From: Alistipes sp.
GTDB lineage: Bacteria; Bacteroidota; Bacteroidia; Bacteroidales; Rikenellaceae
DNA length: 64,000 bases
Assembly: GCA_017937125.1 (NCBI GenBank)
Contig: JAGBEH010000012.1
Span: 1 to 64,000, forward strand
Direction: 5' to 3'
Shown: piece by piece, positions 1-8,250 of the stretch
How the letters are laid out: each line of letters starts with the position of its first letter
How positions within the stretch are numbered: the first letter of the stretch is position 1
The notes under the pieces: model-generated
What the model saw: only the letters and a program-made list of their open reading frames with translations
Told to the model about the DNA's origin: nothing
The model's database searches: none
Program-made: the position numbers and the translations under genes

Positions 1-11
1 AATCGACAAAA

Positions 12-38
12 GAACCCCCGCGCGGATAGCGCGGGTTC
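12..38. terminator. GC-rich hairpin at left edge
   Basis: GAACCC and GCGC pair with GCGC and GGGTTC around the loop GGATA, with two bulged C residues. The minus-strand side is followed by TTTT; the plus side is not. It may end a gene lying left of the window or form part of the hairpin-rich DNA that follows. Direction is unclear. Confidence 0.4.
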
Positions 39-184
39 CGATAAACCGCACCGCGAACTTTAAGGATCAGTTCGGAGTGCAGTCGAACGAAATGCGAAGG
101 AGACAATTTGTTTACAAATTTGCAAAGCATCCTGAGCCGTTCGACAAACGAACGAACCCGCGAAAGTTCGCATTGCGGGAGTTT

Positions 185-430
185 TGCGCCACTTTTGCGG
201 ACAAAAGTGGCAAAGAAAAAACTTTTGCAGGCAAAGATGCCAAAGAAAAGAATTTCGAGTTTGCCCGCAAACTCGCTTCGCCGCCCTAAAGGGGGCGGAG
301 GGCGGCGAAGAGCTTATTGAGAAAAAGAGTTTTTGCCGACAACCTGCGGTTCCAAGAGCCACGTAGTCCGCAGCCTTCGGCGGGCGAAGGCCTGCTTCTG
401 AAGAAGCACGCACTTCGCAGGCTGCGACCG
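185..430. repeat. cluster of consecutive perfect hairpins in gene-free DNA
   Basis: No believable gene lies between the window start and purD at 580. Instead there is a run of perfect inverted repeats: CCACTTTTG (189-197) with CAAAAGTGG (202-210); CGAGTTTGC (256-264) with GCAAACTCG (267-275); a 12-base stem CTTCGCCGCCCT (276-287) with its complement (299-310); CGCAGCC (369-375) with GGCTGCG (420-426), enclosing CCTTCG/CGAAGG (374-390) and GCTTCT/AGAAGC (394-407). The layout resembles a REP/BIME-like intergenic mosaic. The family is not identified. Confidence 0.6.
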
Positions 431-579
431 CGAAAATAAATCGCAGCAGACTGCGTCTGCAAAAGACAAGAGCGGCAAGACAAAGACAGCGAAGAGTTTA
501 CGACAAAAGAAATTTCAAGTAAAACGAATTTTACCGATCTCGATTTTGTATAAAATTATGATTATTAAACTATAGAACT

Positions 580-1821
580 ATGAAAGTACTCGTAATCGGC
601 GGCGGCGGACGCTGCCACGCCATAGTCGATGCCCTCGGCCGCTCGCCGAAGGTAGACGACATAATCTGCACCCCCGCGAATGCGGGCATCGCACGGCAGG
701 CACGCACGGCATCCGTAAAGGATACCGATGTCGAGGGGTTGCTCGCACTGGCGCTCGCGGAGCGTCCCGACCTTACGGTCGTAGGTCCCGAATCGGCACT
801 CGCGGCGGGCGTCGTCGATGCGTTCAAGGCTCACGGACTGCGCATATTCGGCCCGACGAAAGCGGCCGCGCAAATCGAATCGAGCAAGGAGTTCGCCAAA
901 AACCTGATGACGAAATACGGCATTCCGACGGCTCGTTTCGAGACATTCACCGACTACGAAGCCGCCGCCGCGTACGTACGCGCACACTCTTTGCCGACGG
1001 TACTCAAATACGACGGATTGGCCGCAGGCAAGGGCGTGGTGATAGCCCGCACTGAAGAGGAGGCCGACGCGGCTCTGCGCGATATGCTGCTCGACGACAA
1101 GTTCGGCGAGGGCAAGGTCGTTATCGAGGAGTTCCTCGAGGGCCCCGAATTCTCGTTCCTGTGCTTCGTGTCGGGACGCGAGGTGACGCCTATGGAGCTG
1201 TCGCAGGACCACAAACGCGCCTACGACAACGACGAGGGTCCCAATACGGGCGGTATGGGTGCTTATTCGCCGCTGCCGTTCATCACGGAGGAGGATCGGC
1301 AATACGCGCTCGACAAGATTATGCGCCCGACGGCAGCCGCGATGGTCGAGGAGGGATACCCGTTCTGCGGCGTGCTGTACGGCGGTTTGATGAAGACGGC
1401 CGACGGCATAAAAGTGATAGAGTTCAACGCCCGTTTCGGCGATCCGGAGACCGAAGTGGTGCTGCCGCGTCTCGAAAGCGATATTTTCGACCTGTTTTGT
1501 GCCATAGCCGACGGAAAATCGGTATCTTTGAAGTGGAAAGAGTGCGCGACGCTCGGCATAGTGCTCGCATCGAAAGGCTATCCCGATGCCTACGAAAAAG
1601 GGTTCGTAATCGAAGGGCTGGAAGATATCGACGGCAAGGTATACCATATGGGTACGGCCGAACGCGACGGCAAGTTCGTTACGGCGGGCGGACGCGTGGC
1701 GATAGTGGTATGCGAGGGTGCGACGGTCGCCGAAGCGCGCGCAAAGGCACTGGCCGAGATAGCCAAGATAAAGTGCGACAATCTGTTCCACCGGACGGAT
1801 ATAGGCAAACAGGGAATTTAA
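580..1821 (+). CDS. purD: phosphoribosylamine-glycine ligase (GARS)
   Basis: This enzyme joins glycine to 5-phosphoribosylamine using ATP, the second step of de novo purine synthesis in the cytoplasm. The 413-residue length fits the family (about 420-430). The N-terminal Rossmann-like part starts MKVLVIGGGGRCHAIV and the ATP-grasp domain follows from about residue 100. The signature GPNTGGMGAYSP lies near residues 220-231 and the metal-binding segment VIEFNARFGDPE near 277-288. The ATG at 580 is the first start after the AT-rich leader. folD follows 27 bases later, so purine synthesis and one-carbon supply are probably co-transcribed. Confidence 0.96.
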   Translation: MKVLVIGGGGRCHAIVDALGRSPKVDDIICTPANAGIARQARTASVKDTDVEGLLALALAERPDLTVVGPESALAAGVVDAFKAHGLRIFGPTKAAAQIESSKEFAKNLMTKYGIPTARFETFTDYEAAAAYVRAHSLPTVLKYDGLAAGKGVVIARTEEEADAALRDMLLDDKFGEGKVVIEEFLEGPEFSFLCFVSGREVTPMELSQDHKRAYDNDEGPNTGGMGAYSPLPFITEEDRQYALDKIMRPTAAAMVEEGYPFCGVLYGGLMKTADGIKVIEFNARFGDPETEVVLPRLESDIFDLFCAIADGKSVSLKWKECATLGIVLASKGYPDAYEKGFVIEGLEDIDGKVYHMGTAERDGKFVTAGGRVAIVVCEGATVAEARAKALAEIAKIKCDNLFHRTDIGKQGI

Positions 1822-1848
1822 GCACCTAACAAGAAAAACCATAATACT

Positions 1849-2709
1849 ATGATAATAAGCGGAAAAGAGTTGGCCTTGTCGCTGAAGCGGCGACTGGCCG
1901 AAGAGGTGGGGACGTTCGAAGAACGCTACGGCCGCGTGCCGCATCTGGCGGTAATTCTCGTGGGCGACGACGCGGGCAGCGTCTCGTACGTCACGGGCAA
2001 GGCCAAAGCGTCGGCCGAAGTGGGGATACGCAACACCACGCTGCGCCGTCCGGCGACCATATCCGAAGAGGAGTTGCTGGCACTCATCGCCGAGCTGAAT
2101 GCCGACGACGAAGTGGACGGCATATTGGTGCAGCTGCCGCTGCCGAAACATATCGATACCGACAAGGTTATCGCAGCGGTAGATGTATCCAAAGACGTCG
2201 ATGGGTTCCACCCGCTGAACGTGGCGGCGTTGTGGCAGAAACAGCCCTGCACCCTCCCCTGCACGCCCAAGGGCATCATCAAGATGCTGAAGGCCGCAGG
2301 CGTAGAGATAGCGGGCAAACGCGCCGTCGTCATAGGCCGCAGCAATATCGTAGGTCTGCCCGTCGCCAAACTGCTGCTCGACGAGAATGCGACGGTAACC
2401 GTGGCTCACAGCCGTACGCGGAATCTTGCCGAGGTGACCTCGCAGGCCGAAATTTTAGTCGTGGCGATAGGCCGCCCGCGCTTCGTTACGGCCGATATGG
2501 TCGCCGAAGGGGCGGTGGTAATAGATGTCGGCGTCAATCGCGACCCCGAAAGCGGGAAACTGTGCGGCGACGTCGATTTCGCGGCCATAGAGCCCAAAGC
2601 GTCGGTCATAACCCCCGTTCCGGGGGGCGTGGGACCTATGACGATATGCTGCCTTATGGAGAACACCGTGGAGTGTTTCCTTCGCCGTATGCACGGACGG
2701 GAACGGTAA
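1849..2709 (+). CDS. folD: bifunctional methylenetetrahydrofolate dehydrogenase / cyclohydrolase
   Basis: FolD interconverts 5,10-methylene-, 5,10-methenyl- and 10-formyl-tetrahydrofolate with NADP, supplying the formyl donor used in purine synthesis. The 286 residues match the usual length. Visible hallmarks are the substrate-site YVTGKAKASAEVGI with its conserved Lys (about residues 44-57), QLPLPKHI (about 97-104), the nucleotide-binding loop GRSNIVGLPVAKLL (about 163-176) and PVPGGVGPMT near the C-terminus. It sits 27 bases behind purD in the same orientation. A terminator lies at 2845, so the two genes likely form one transcript. Confidence 0.96.
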   Translation: MIISGKELALSLKRRLAEEVGTFEERYGRVPHLAVILVGDDAGSVSYVTGKAKASAEVGIRNTTLRRPATISEEELLALIAELNADDEVDGILVQLPLPKHIDTDKVIAAVDVSKDVDGFHPLNVAALWQKQPCTLPCTPKGIIKMLKAAGVEIAGKRAVVIGRSNIVGLPVAKLLLDENATVTVAHSRTRNLAEVTSQAEILVVAIGRPRFVTADMVAEGAVVIDVGVNRDPESGKLCGDVDFAAIEPKASVITPVPGGVGPMTICCLMENTVECFLRRMHGRER

Positions 2710-2793
2710 ATATGCATACCGCACATCGGGGTTCGCCCGAAAAAGACGGAGGCGGGAACGCGTGCGCCGTTCCGCCGACACGCAAACGAAAAT

Positions 2794-2831
2794 GTGGCGA
2801 AAACAGCCGAAAGAGTGGCGAAAACAGCCGA
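2794..2831 (+). repeat. two copies of a 21-base direct repeat
   Basis: GTGGCGAAAACAGCCGA occurs at 2794-2810 and again at 2815-2831, a period of 21 bases, in the gap between folD and the next promoter. No function is suggested. Confidence 0.6.
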
Positions 2832-2844
2832 TGCCGAGTAAAAG

Positions 2845-2869
2845 GGAGTTGTAGAGCAACTCCTTTTTT
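2845..2869 (+). terminator. rho-independent terminator after folD
   Basis: GGAGTTG (2845-2851) pairs with CAACTCC (2857-2863) around a five-base loop and is followed directly by six T (2864-2869). Confidence 0.85.
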
Positions 2870-2879
2870 CGTACTTTTG
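2849..2879 (+). promoter_or_regulatory. Bacteroidota-type promoter for the SDR-ALDH pair
   Basis: TTG at 2849-2851 and TACTTTTG at 2872-2879 are separated by 20 bases, matching the Bacteroidota primary-sigma consensus (TTTG, 19-20 bases, TAnnTTTG). Its -33 element lies inside the preceding terminator stem. It should start transcription near 2885, ahead of the gene at 2960. Confidence 0.7.
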
Positions 2880-2959
2880 CAGCGGAAAAACCAGTCGGCG
2901 GAGATTCCGAACCGCCGTATTTCCGATCTGAAAACAATCGACAAAAAACGATACAGACT

Positions 2960-3775
2960 ATGACTAAAATCAAGGACAAATGCATACTCGTCACGGGCGG
3001 AGCTTCGGGCATAGGACGCATTATGGGACGCATGGCGTTGGAAAAAGGGGCGCGCTGCCTCGTGATTTGGGACATAAACGAAACGGCCATAGCCGAGACG
3101 GCGGCCGAATACGAATCCATAGGCACGGTAAAGGGCTATCGTGTGGATGTGTCGGACAATGAGGCGGTCGCGGCGGCCTATCGGCGCGTTTGCGACGAGT
3201 GCGGCAACGTAGACATACTTATAAACTGCGCCGGCATAGTCACGGGAAACAAGACCTTCGACAAGCAGACGACAGACGACATCGAGCGTACGATGAGAAT
3301 CAACTCCATAGCCCCTATGGTGCTCGCACTGCACGCGCTGCCCGATATGATCGCCCGCGACTCGGGGCACATATGCAACATCGCCTCGGCGGCGGGTATG
3401 ATCTCGAACCCCAAAATGTCGGTCTACGTAGCCAGCAAATGGGCCGTAATCGGCTGGTCGGATTCGGTGCGCATAGAGCTTGCGCAGGCGCACAGCAAAG
3501 TGCGCTTCACCACCATCGCCCCCTACTACATCAATACGGGGATGTTCGACGGCGTGCACTCGCGCATATTCCCCATTCTCGACCCCGAGCGCACCTCGCG
3601 CAAGATACTGCGCGCAATCGAACGCAACAAAAATTTCAGCGGCATACCGTTGGGATTCCACCTGATACGCATTTGTCAGGGATTGCTGCCCGTGTCGTGG
3701 TTCGACTTCATCTTCGGCCGCTGCTTCGGCATCTTCTCGGCGATGGACAACTTCACCGGACGCAAAAACAAATAG
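2960..3775 (+). CDS. short-chain dehydrogenase/reductase (retinol-dehydrogenase-like)
   Basis: This is a classical NAD(P)-dependent SDR of 271 residues. The cofactor loop TGGASGIG lies at about residues 13-20, an NCAG motif near 90, and the catalytic Ser, then YVASK with catalytic Tyr and Lys, near residues 140-160. The C-terminal 60 residues are hydrophobic (FHLIRICQGLLPVSWFDFIFG), which suggests membrane contact or a lipophilic substrate, as in SDR16C-type enzymes. The next gene, an aldehyde dehydrogenase, starts 3 bases after this stop. I infer that the pair oxidises a lipid-like alcohol to the aldehyde and then the acid. The substrate cannot be read from sequence. Confidence 0.88.
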   Translation: MTKIKDKCILVTGGASGIGRIMGRMALEKGARCLVIWDINETAIAETAAEYESIGTVKGYRVDVSDNEAVAAAYRRVCDECGNVDILINCAGIVTGNKTFDKQTTDDIERTMRINSIAPMVLALHALPDMIARDSGHICNIASAAGMISNPKMSVYVASKWAVIGWSDSVRIELAQAHSKVRFTTIAPYYINTGMFDGVHSRIFPILDPERTSRKILRAIERNKNFSGIPLGFHLIRICQGLLPVSWFDFIFGRCFGIFSAMDNFTGRKNK

Positions 3776-3778
3776 GCT

Positions 3779-5161
3779 ATGAAACTCGAAAACACGCCAC
3801 GTGAACGCATCTCGGCAATAGTAAGCGGGCAAAAGGAGTTCTTCCGTTCGGGAGCCACCCTCGACAAGGCTTTCCGCCGCGAGATGCTGCGCCGCCTGCG
3901 CGATGCGCTGAAGCGGTGGGAAAAACCTCTGTGCGAGGCCTTGTGGGAGGACCTGCACAAATCCTATGAAGAGGCGTTCCTCACCGAGTTGAGCATAGTG
4001 CTCGGCGAAATCGACAACCACCTGCGCCACCTCGGCCGCTGGATGCGCCCGCAATGCCGCCCGACACCGCTCAAGATGTTTCCGTCGCGCAGCCGCACGG
4101 TCAGCGAACCCCTCGGCAACGCACTGATAATAGCTCCGTGGAATTACCCCGTGCAACTGCTCCTCAACCCTCTCGTAGGGGCCATTTCGGCAGGATGCAC
4201 GGCCGTGCTGAAGCCCTCGCCGTACGTGCCAAATGTATCGCTCGCGCTGGAACGTATGATAGCCGAGACATTCGACGAACGATACATATGCACGGTACAG
4301 GGCAACCGACAGGTCAATACCGACCTGCTCTCCGAGCGGTACGATATCATTTTCTTCACGGGCAGCCCCTCGCTGGGACGCACGGTTATGCGTGCGGCGG
4401 CCGAGAACCTTACGCCCGTAGTGCTGGAATTGGGAGGCAAAAGCCCCTGCATAGTGGACAGGGACGCCGACATCGAGGTCGCCGCACGCCGCATAGCCTG
4501 GGGCAAGACTCTCAATGCCGGGCAGACCTGCATCGCCCCCGACTACCTGTTGCTCCACAGCTCGATAGCAAAACGGTTCGCAGAGGCCTTCGACCGCGCC
4601 GTAGAACGCCTGCACGGCAATGACCCGCAGCTCAGCCGCCACTACGTACGTATGGTGAACGACCGTGCGTTCGAACGGGTAAAGGGCTATCTGAACGAGG
4701 GCGTCGTACTCAGCGGCGGCCGCACCGACGCTGCGGAACGCTATATAGAGCCTACGTTGCTGGGCAGCGTTAAGACCGATGCCGCCGTGATGCAGGAGGA
4801 GATTTTCGGCCCCGTATTTCCCGTCATAACATTCGAAACGACGGACGAAGCCGTCGGCTTCATCAACAACCGCGAAAAACCGCTGGCTCTCTACTACTTC
4901 GGGTCGCGCAAAAACGGTATGCAGGTAATACGCCGCACATCGTCGGGCGGAGCCTGCATAAACGATACGATAATGCACATCGCCAACGAAAACGTACCTT
5001 TCGGCGGTGTCGGCAACTCGGGTATGGGGCACTATCACGGCCGCGACAGTTTCGACGCCTTTTCGCACCGCCGCCCGGTAATAGTTACGCCGACCTGTAT
5101 AGACCTGCCGTTCAGATATATGCCCTACAAGCTGTTCGGGCTGGTCAAGAAGATTCTGTAA
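3779..5161 (+). CDS. class-3 (fatty-aldehyde type) aldehyde dehydrogenase
   Basis: This NAD(P)-dependent enzyme oxidises aldehydes to carboxylic acids. Its 460 residues fit the short class-3 family. APWNYPVQL is at about residues 120-128, the general-base Glu217 lies in LELGGKSP, and the catalytic Cys251 in GQTCIAP. The C-terminal motif PFGGVGNSGMG is near 408-418. The C-terminus ends in hydrophobic and basic residues (MPYKLFGLVKKIL), as in membrane-associated fatty aldehyde dehydrogenases. It starts 3 bases behind the SDR gene, so the products are probably made together and act in sequence. A two-way terminator follows. Confidence 0.92.
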   Translation: MKLENTPRERISAIVSGQKEFFRSGATLDKAFRREMLRRLRDALKRWEKPLCEALWEDLHKSYEEAFLTELSIVLGEIDNHLRHLGRWMRPQCRPTPLKMFPSRSRTVSEPLGNALIIAPWNYPVQLLLNPLVGAISAGCTAVLKPSPYVPNVSLALERMIAETFDERYICTVQGNRQVNTDLLSERYDIIFFTGSPSLGRTVMRAAAENLTPVVLELGGKSPCIVDRDADIEVAARRIAWGKTLNAGQTCIAPDYLLLHSSIAKRFAEAFDRAVERLHGNDPQLSRHYVRMVNDRAFERVKGYLNEGVVLSGGRTDAAERYIEPTLLGSVKTDAAVMQEEIFGPVFPVITFETTDEAVGFINNREKPLALYYFGSRKNGMQVIRRTSSGGACINDTIMHIANENVPFGGVGNSGMGHYHGRDSFDAFSHRRPVIVTPTCIDLPFRYMPYKLFGLVKKIL

Positions 5162-5203
5162 ACGGCCGTATGTCGCCGAAAAACTAATCGTCTAAGCAAA
5201 GGA

Positions 5204-5237
5204 AAGGGGCTGTCCGCTGAATTGCAGACAGCCCCTT
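5204..5237. terminator. two-way terminator between convergent genes
   Basis: AAGGGGCTGTC (5204-5214) pairs perfectly with GACAGCCCCTT (5227-5237). It sits between the ends of the plus-strand aldehyde dehydrogenase and the minus-strand PepSY-like gene, and can serve both. Confidence 0.75.
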
Positions 5238-5257
5238 ATCGTACGGTGTCGGGAGAA

Positions 5258-5689
5258 TCAGTCGTCGATATCGACAAGCCTGAACTCGCGGTCGAACGAC
5301 AACTCCAGACCGTTGGAAAGCTTCGCCTCCCAGCCGCGACGGTCGCGGTCGATCTGCACGATTTTGGCATCGGGATAGTTATTGCCGACATAAGCAACGA
5401 TCTGTCGCGGAACGATTGCCGACGGAACGGCCGAATAACGGCAATCGACATCCTTCCACTCGCCGTTCTTAAGAAACTCGATTTTCGTCCCGCTGTTGAA
5501 AACGACCTCGTACTCGGGCCCCGTCACGCCGCCGTCCACCTTGGCAAAAGCCACCTTCTCGGCGGAGAAATGGTCGGCAATGAACTGCCGTGCCGCCTGA
5601 GGCAATTTCTCGACCGCTATCGGGCGGTCATCCGCGCACGCTGCCGCCACTCCCAGAAGGGCAACGATCATAACCATCAATTTTTTCAT
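5258..5689 (-). CDS. PepSY-like periplasmic protein (DUF2874 type)
   Basis: This small secreted protein has 143 residues. The signal peptide MKKLMVMIVALLGVAAACA ends near residue 19. The mature part contains two similar beta-alpha units: one runs KLPQAARQFIADHFS to VVFNSGTKIEFLKNGEWKDVD, the other VPRQIVAYVGNNYPDAKIVQIDRD to LSNGLELSFDREFRLVDIDD. This is the usual double arrangement of Bacteroidota PepSY-like DUF2874 proteins. Their role is unproven; regulation or inhibition of envelope proteases has been suggested for PepSY domains. I chose the ATG at 5689 because it begins the signal peptide; the reading frame stays open upstream but looks non-coding. Confidence 0.85.
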   Translation of the reverse strand: MKKLMVMIVALLGVAAACADDRPIAVEKLPQAARQFIADHFSAEKVAFAKVDGGVTGPEYEVVFNSGTKIEFLKNGEWKDVDCRYSAVPSAIVPRQIVAYVGNNYPDAKIVQIDRDRRGWEAKLSNGLELSFDREFRLVDIDD

Positions 5690-5731
5690 AACATATCCGT
5701 TTTTCGGTTGAACATAATTTCCGTTGCATTG

Positions 5732-5739
5732 CAAATATA
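5732..5739 (-). promoter_or_regulatory. -7 element for the PepSY-like gene
   Basis: On the minus strand this reads TATATTTG, a match to TAnnTTTG about 43 bases upstream of the start codon. I see no clear -33 element at the expected spacing. Confidence 0.45.
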
Positions 5740-5807
5740 ATGCACCTGTTCGAAAATCGGATGCCGAAACCCGAAAAAACCGTTGCAGACGGCACGCGGT
5801 AGGATGT

Positions 5808-5875
5808 GCAATCGCTCGCGAATTGCCGAGCCGCCGCACAGAAACGCCGCCCTCCCCTCGTGGAGCGGCTTTCGG
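5808..5875 (+). repeat. dispersed intergenic repeat, copy A
   Basis: This segment begins GCAATCGCTCGCGAATTGC and continues CGAGCCGCC, CAGAAACG and GGCTTTCGG. A matching element in the same orientation occurs at 39366-39446. Both contain a GCAATCGC/GCGNATTGC hairpin and both lie about 70-90 bases upstream of a TAnnTTTG promoter. Confidence 0.6.
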
Positions 5876-5921
5876 CACAACCGCGAAAGTTGCAGGGATT
5901 CGGAATAAAATCGGTGTAAAA

Positions 5922-5952
5922 TTGTATATAACCGTCTATTTTTATACATTTG
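5922..5952 (+). promoter_or_regulatory. Bacteroidota-type promoter for the Gly-linker lipoprotein
   Basis: TTG (5922-5924), a 20-base spacer and TACATTTG (5945-5952) match the Bacteroidota consensus. Transcription should start near 5958, about 45 bases before the ATG at 6003. Confidence 0.7.
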
Positions 5953-6002
5953 CAGTTGAGTATCAAGCATATTCGGAAAAATCAAACAAACAAGCGATCA
6001 TT

Positions 6003-8078
6003 ATGAGAATTATCAAAACACTGACACTCAATCTTTTTGCCGCCCTTGCACTGACATTGGCAGGTTGCGGGTCCGACAACGGCGTACACATCGACGACGG
6101 CGGTAACGGCGGCGGAAACGAGGGGGGGGGAGAAGTCGTCGGAGGCGACGGATCCTTCAAATTCACCGTATCCGAAATATCGGGTGCGAGCGCAACGGTA
6201 CAGGTGGCGCCGACGGACAAAACGGCGACATACTGCTACGATGTCATCGAAAAGTCGGTATTGGACGGCTATAACGACAAGACCTCGTTTATAAACGAAT
6301 ATGTCGCCCAGCTCAAGGAGTTAGCCGATATGTACGGAGCCATTCTGGGCGTTACATTGGAAGACCTGCTGTCGAAAGGCGACGAGAGCTACGATTATAT
6401 GGCATATTTCGAACCTTCGACCGATTATTACGTATTCGCAGCCGGCGTTTCGGCAGACGGAGCGGTCACGACCGACGTTTCGGTATTCCCGTTCTCGACC
6501 ACGGCACCGAAGAAGTCGAACAACACGTTCAGGGTGACCGAAAGCAACGGCTACGTCACGGTAACGCCGTCCGACAACAACGACGTATATATCTGGGATA
6601 TTCTCGAATCGGCGGAGATAGCAGGCGCGACCGACAGCGAAATCATCGCCGATGAGATAGCATACCTCAAAGAGGAAGACGAAATTTCGTCCTACGCCGT
6701 AAAAGGCGCCGACGAATACGACTATTCGGAAGGGCTGACTTCGGGGACCGAATACACCGTCATCGTATTCGGCTACGACGGCGCGGCATCCACGGCTCTC
6801 ACCAAATACGCATTCACATACAACGGCAGCGGTTCGGGCGGCGAAGGCGGCGGCGAAATCGGTGCGGGACAAGGCGTCTACAGCGAAACTTTCGCAGGCT
6901 ACACGGGAGGTCCGCAGTCTCCCTACAAGGCGTCGGACAGCTTCACGAGCACCGCGACGGGCGTAACGTGGTCGATAGAGTACGGCGTAATATCGCAGGA
7001 CAACGACAATGCCTCGTTCGCATACGAAAACTGCCTCACGATGGGCGGCAAGAGCGGCAAAGCCGATGACGGACAGTCCACAATCACATCGAGCGTACTC
7101 AATGACGGAATCACGAAACTCTCGTTCGCGTACATCGCCAATGCGGGCAAAATACTCGAAGTGCAGGTTCTCTCGGGAGGCTCGGTAGTATGGACGAGCG
7201 GCGAACTCGAACTCGACAACAATTCCGGAGCGACGCCCAAAACCCTCTCGTTCGACATTACGGGCGCTTCGGCGAATGCCGTAATCAAGTTCGTAAACGT
7301 ATCCTCCGCACGCCGCATATCGATAGGCAATATCTCGTGGACCAACGCCACGGGCGAAGGCGGCAACGGCTCGGGCTCCGGTTCGGGTTCGGGCGGCGGC
7401 GAAGGCGGCGATGAAGGCTCGGATTTCACCACGCTGACGCAGGATGTCGCATATACGGCGACGAAAGCCGAAGCGGGATACTACGGCGACTATTACGAGA
7501 CGGGGACCAACAACTGGATGCTCATCCTGAGCAACAGTTCGGATTACGAGATAATGTGCGAGTTCTTCACCGAACTGGGCAACAACAATCCCGCAGGCCG
7601 ATACGACATCGACTGGGAGGTAGTCACCGGTGCGGCAGGAACGGGTCTGGCAGGCGACGTCGATTCCGAAGGGTATATTTACGGATCGTGGTATTGCAAC
7701 GGCGACGTATCGGATTATGCGGCAGCGGCTTACGGGTCGATTGCGATAGAGCAGAACGGCAGCGGATACAACGTATCGGTAGAATTGATCGACGACCTCG
7801 GGCACACGGTTTCGTGCAACTATACGGGTGCCCTCTCGATATACGACGGCAATGAAGAGACGGACGCCGTCTCGTCGAAAAGCGTCGGCAACCGTCGCGG
7901 GGCGATCAAAACCCTCCACCGTTTCAGTTCGACGCACGCGGCGGCCAATGCTGCCCGCAGGGCGGCCGTAACCAAGACGGCGGCTAATACCGACAAAGGT
8001 TTCGGCATCTGCAACCGCATCGCACGCGGCGGCAAAACGGTCACGACAAAACTGTCGGCCAAACATTTCGGCAAATAA
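6003..8078 (+). CDS. large multidomain surface lipoprotein with Gly-rich linkers
   Basis: This 691-residue lipoprotein has the lipobox LTLAGC (Cys22) after a hydrophobic signal. A Gly-rich linker follows (about residues 31-47), encoded partly by a run of nine G at 6122-6130. Next come two similar beta-sandwich-like repeats: one starts FKFTVSEISGASATVQVAP (about 50-165), the other NTFRVTESNGYVTVTPSD (about 175-280), each with a V-D-I-L/I-E-S core and a late Y-x-V/F-x-G strand. A second Gly/Ser/Glu linker leads to a possible carbohydrate-binding-like domain (ETFAGYTGG onward). A third linker (about 460-475) precedes a last domain. The final 60 residues are strongly basic. I cannot name the family. 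The ATG at 6003 begins the signal peptide; the frame is open upstream but non-coding in character. Confidence 0.8.
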   Translation: MRIIKTLTLNLFAALALTLAGCGSDNGVHIDDGGNGGGNEGGGEVVGGDGSFKFTVSEISGASATVQVAPTDKTATYCYDVIEKSVLDGYNDKTSFINEYVAQLKELADMYGAILGVTLEDLLSKGDESYDYMAYFEPSTDYYVFAAGVSADGAVTTDVSVFPFSTTAPKKSNNTFRVTESNGYVTVTPSDNNDVYIWDILESAEIAGATDSEIIADEIAYLKEEDEISSYAVKGADEYDYSEGLTSGTEYTVIVFGYDGAASTALTKYAFTYNGSGSGGEGGGEIGAGQGVYSETFAGYTGGPQSPYKASDSFTSTATGVTWSIEYGVISQDNDNASFAYENCLTMGGKSGKADDGQSTITSSVLNDGITKLSFAYIANAGKILEVQVLSGGSVVWTSGELELDNNSGATPKTLSFDITGASANAVIKFVNVSSARRISIGNISWTNATGEGGNGSGSGSGSGGGEGGDEGSDFTTLTQDVAYTATKAEAGYYGDYYETGTNNWMLILSNSSDYEIMCEFFTELGNNNPAGRYDIDWEVVTGAAGTGLAGDVDSEGYIYGSWYCNGDVSDYAAAAYGSIAIEQNGSGYNVSVELIDDLGHTVSCNYTGALSIYDGNEETDAVSSKSVGNRRGAIKTLHRFSSTHAAANAARRAAVTKTAANTDKGFGICNRIARGGKTVTTKLSAKHFGK
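6122..6130 (+). repeat. G9 homopolymer inside lipoprotein gene
   Basis: Nine consecutive G lie about 40 codons into the reading frame, just after the lipidated Cys. Gain or loss of one base would shift the frame. In the sequence given the frame is open. Confidence 0.9.
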
Positions 8079-8100
8079 CCGCCCTCGAAGGGGAGATAGT

Positions 8101-8136
8101 ACGGAGCCTGTTCCCGAAGGGAAGGCTCCGTTTTTT
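8101..8136 (+). terminator. terminator after the Gly-linker lipoprotein
   Basis: ACGGAGCC (8101-8108) pairs with GGCTCCGT (8124-8131) and is followed by a run of T to 8136. Confidence 0.85.
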
Positions 8137-8250
8137 ATCGCCGTAAAATAAAGGCAGGCATATACGTATATTTACCGAATAAAAACGACATACGGTTGGG
8201 CAAACGACGCAGCCGATGTGTTCTTAACATAAACACCGAACGGCAAACCT

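Noticed and set aside
60-413. Several overlapping open frames on both strands at the left end
   Set aside because: They are produced by the hairpin array. The translations repeat Cys/Arg/Phe patterns and show no domain or start signal.
565-2409. 614-codon open frame on the minus strand opposite purD and folD
   Set aside because: It overlaps two clear enzymes on the other strand. Its translation is low in hydrophobic order and rich in His/Arg/Tyr, as expected from GC-rich codon bias. The same applies to the long antisense frames opposite 2654-5068 and 9433-11706.
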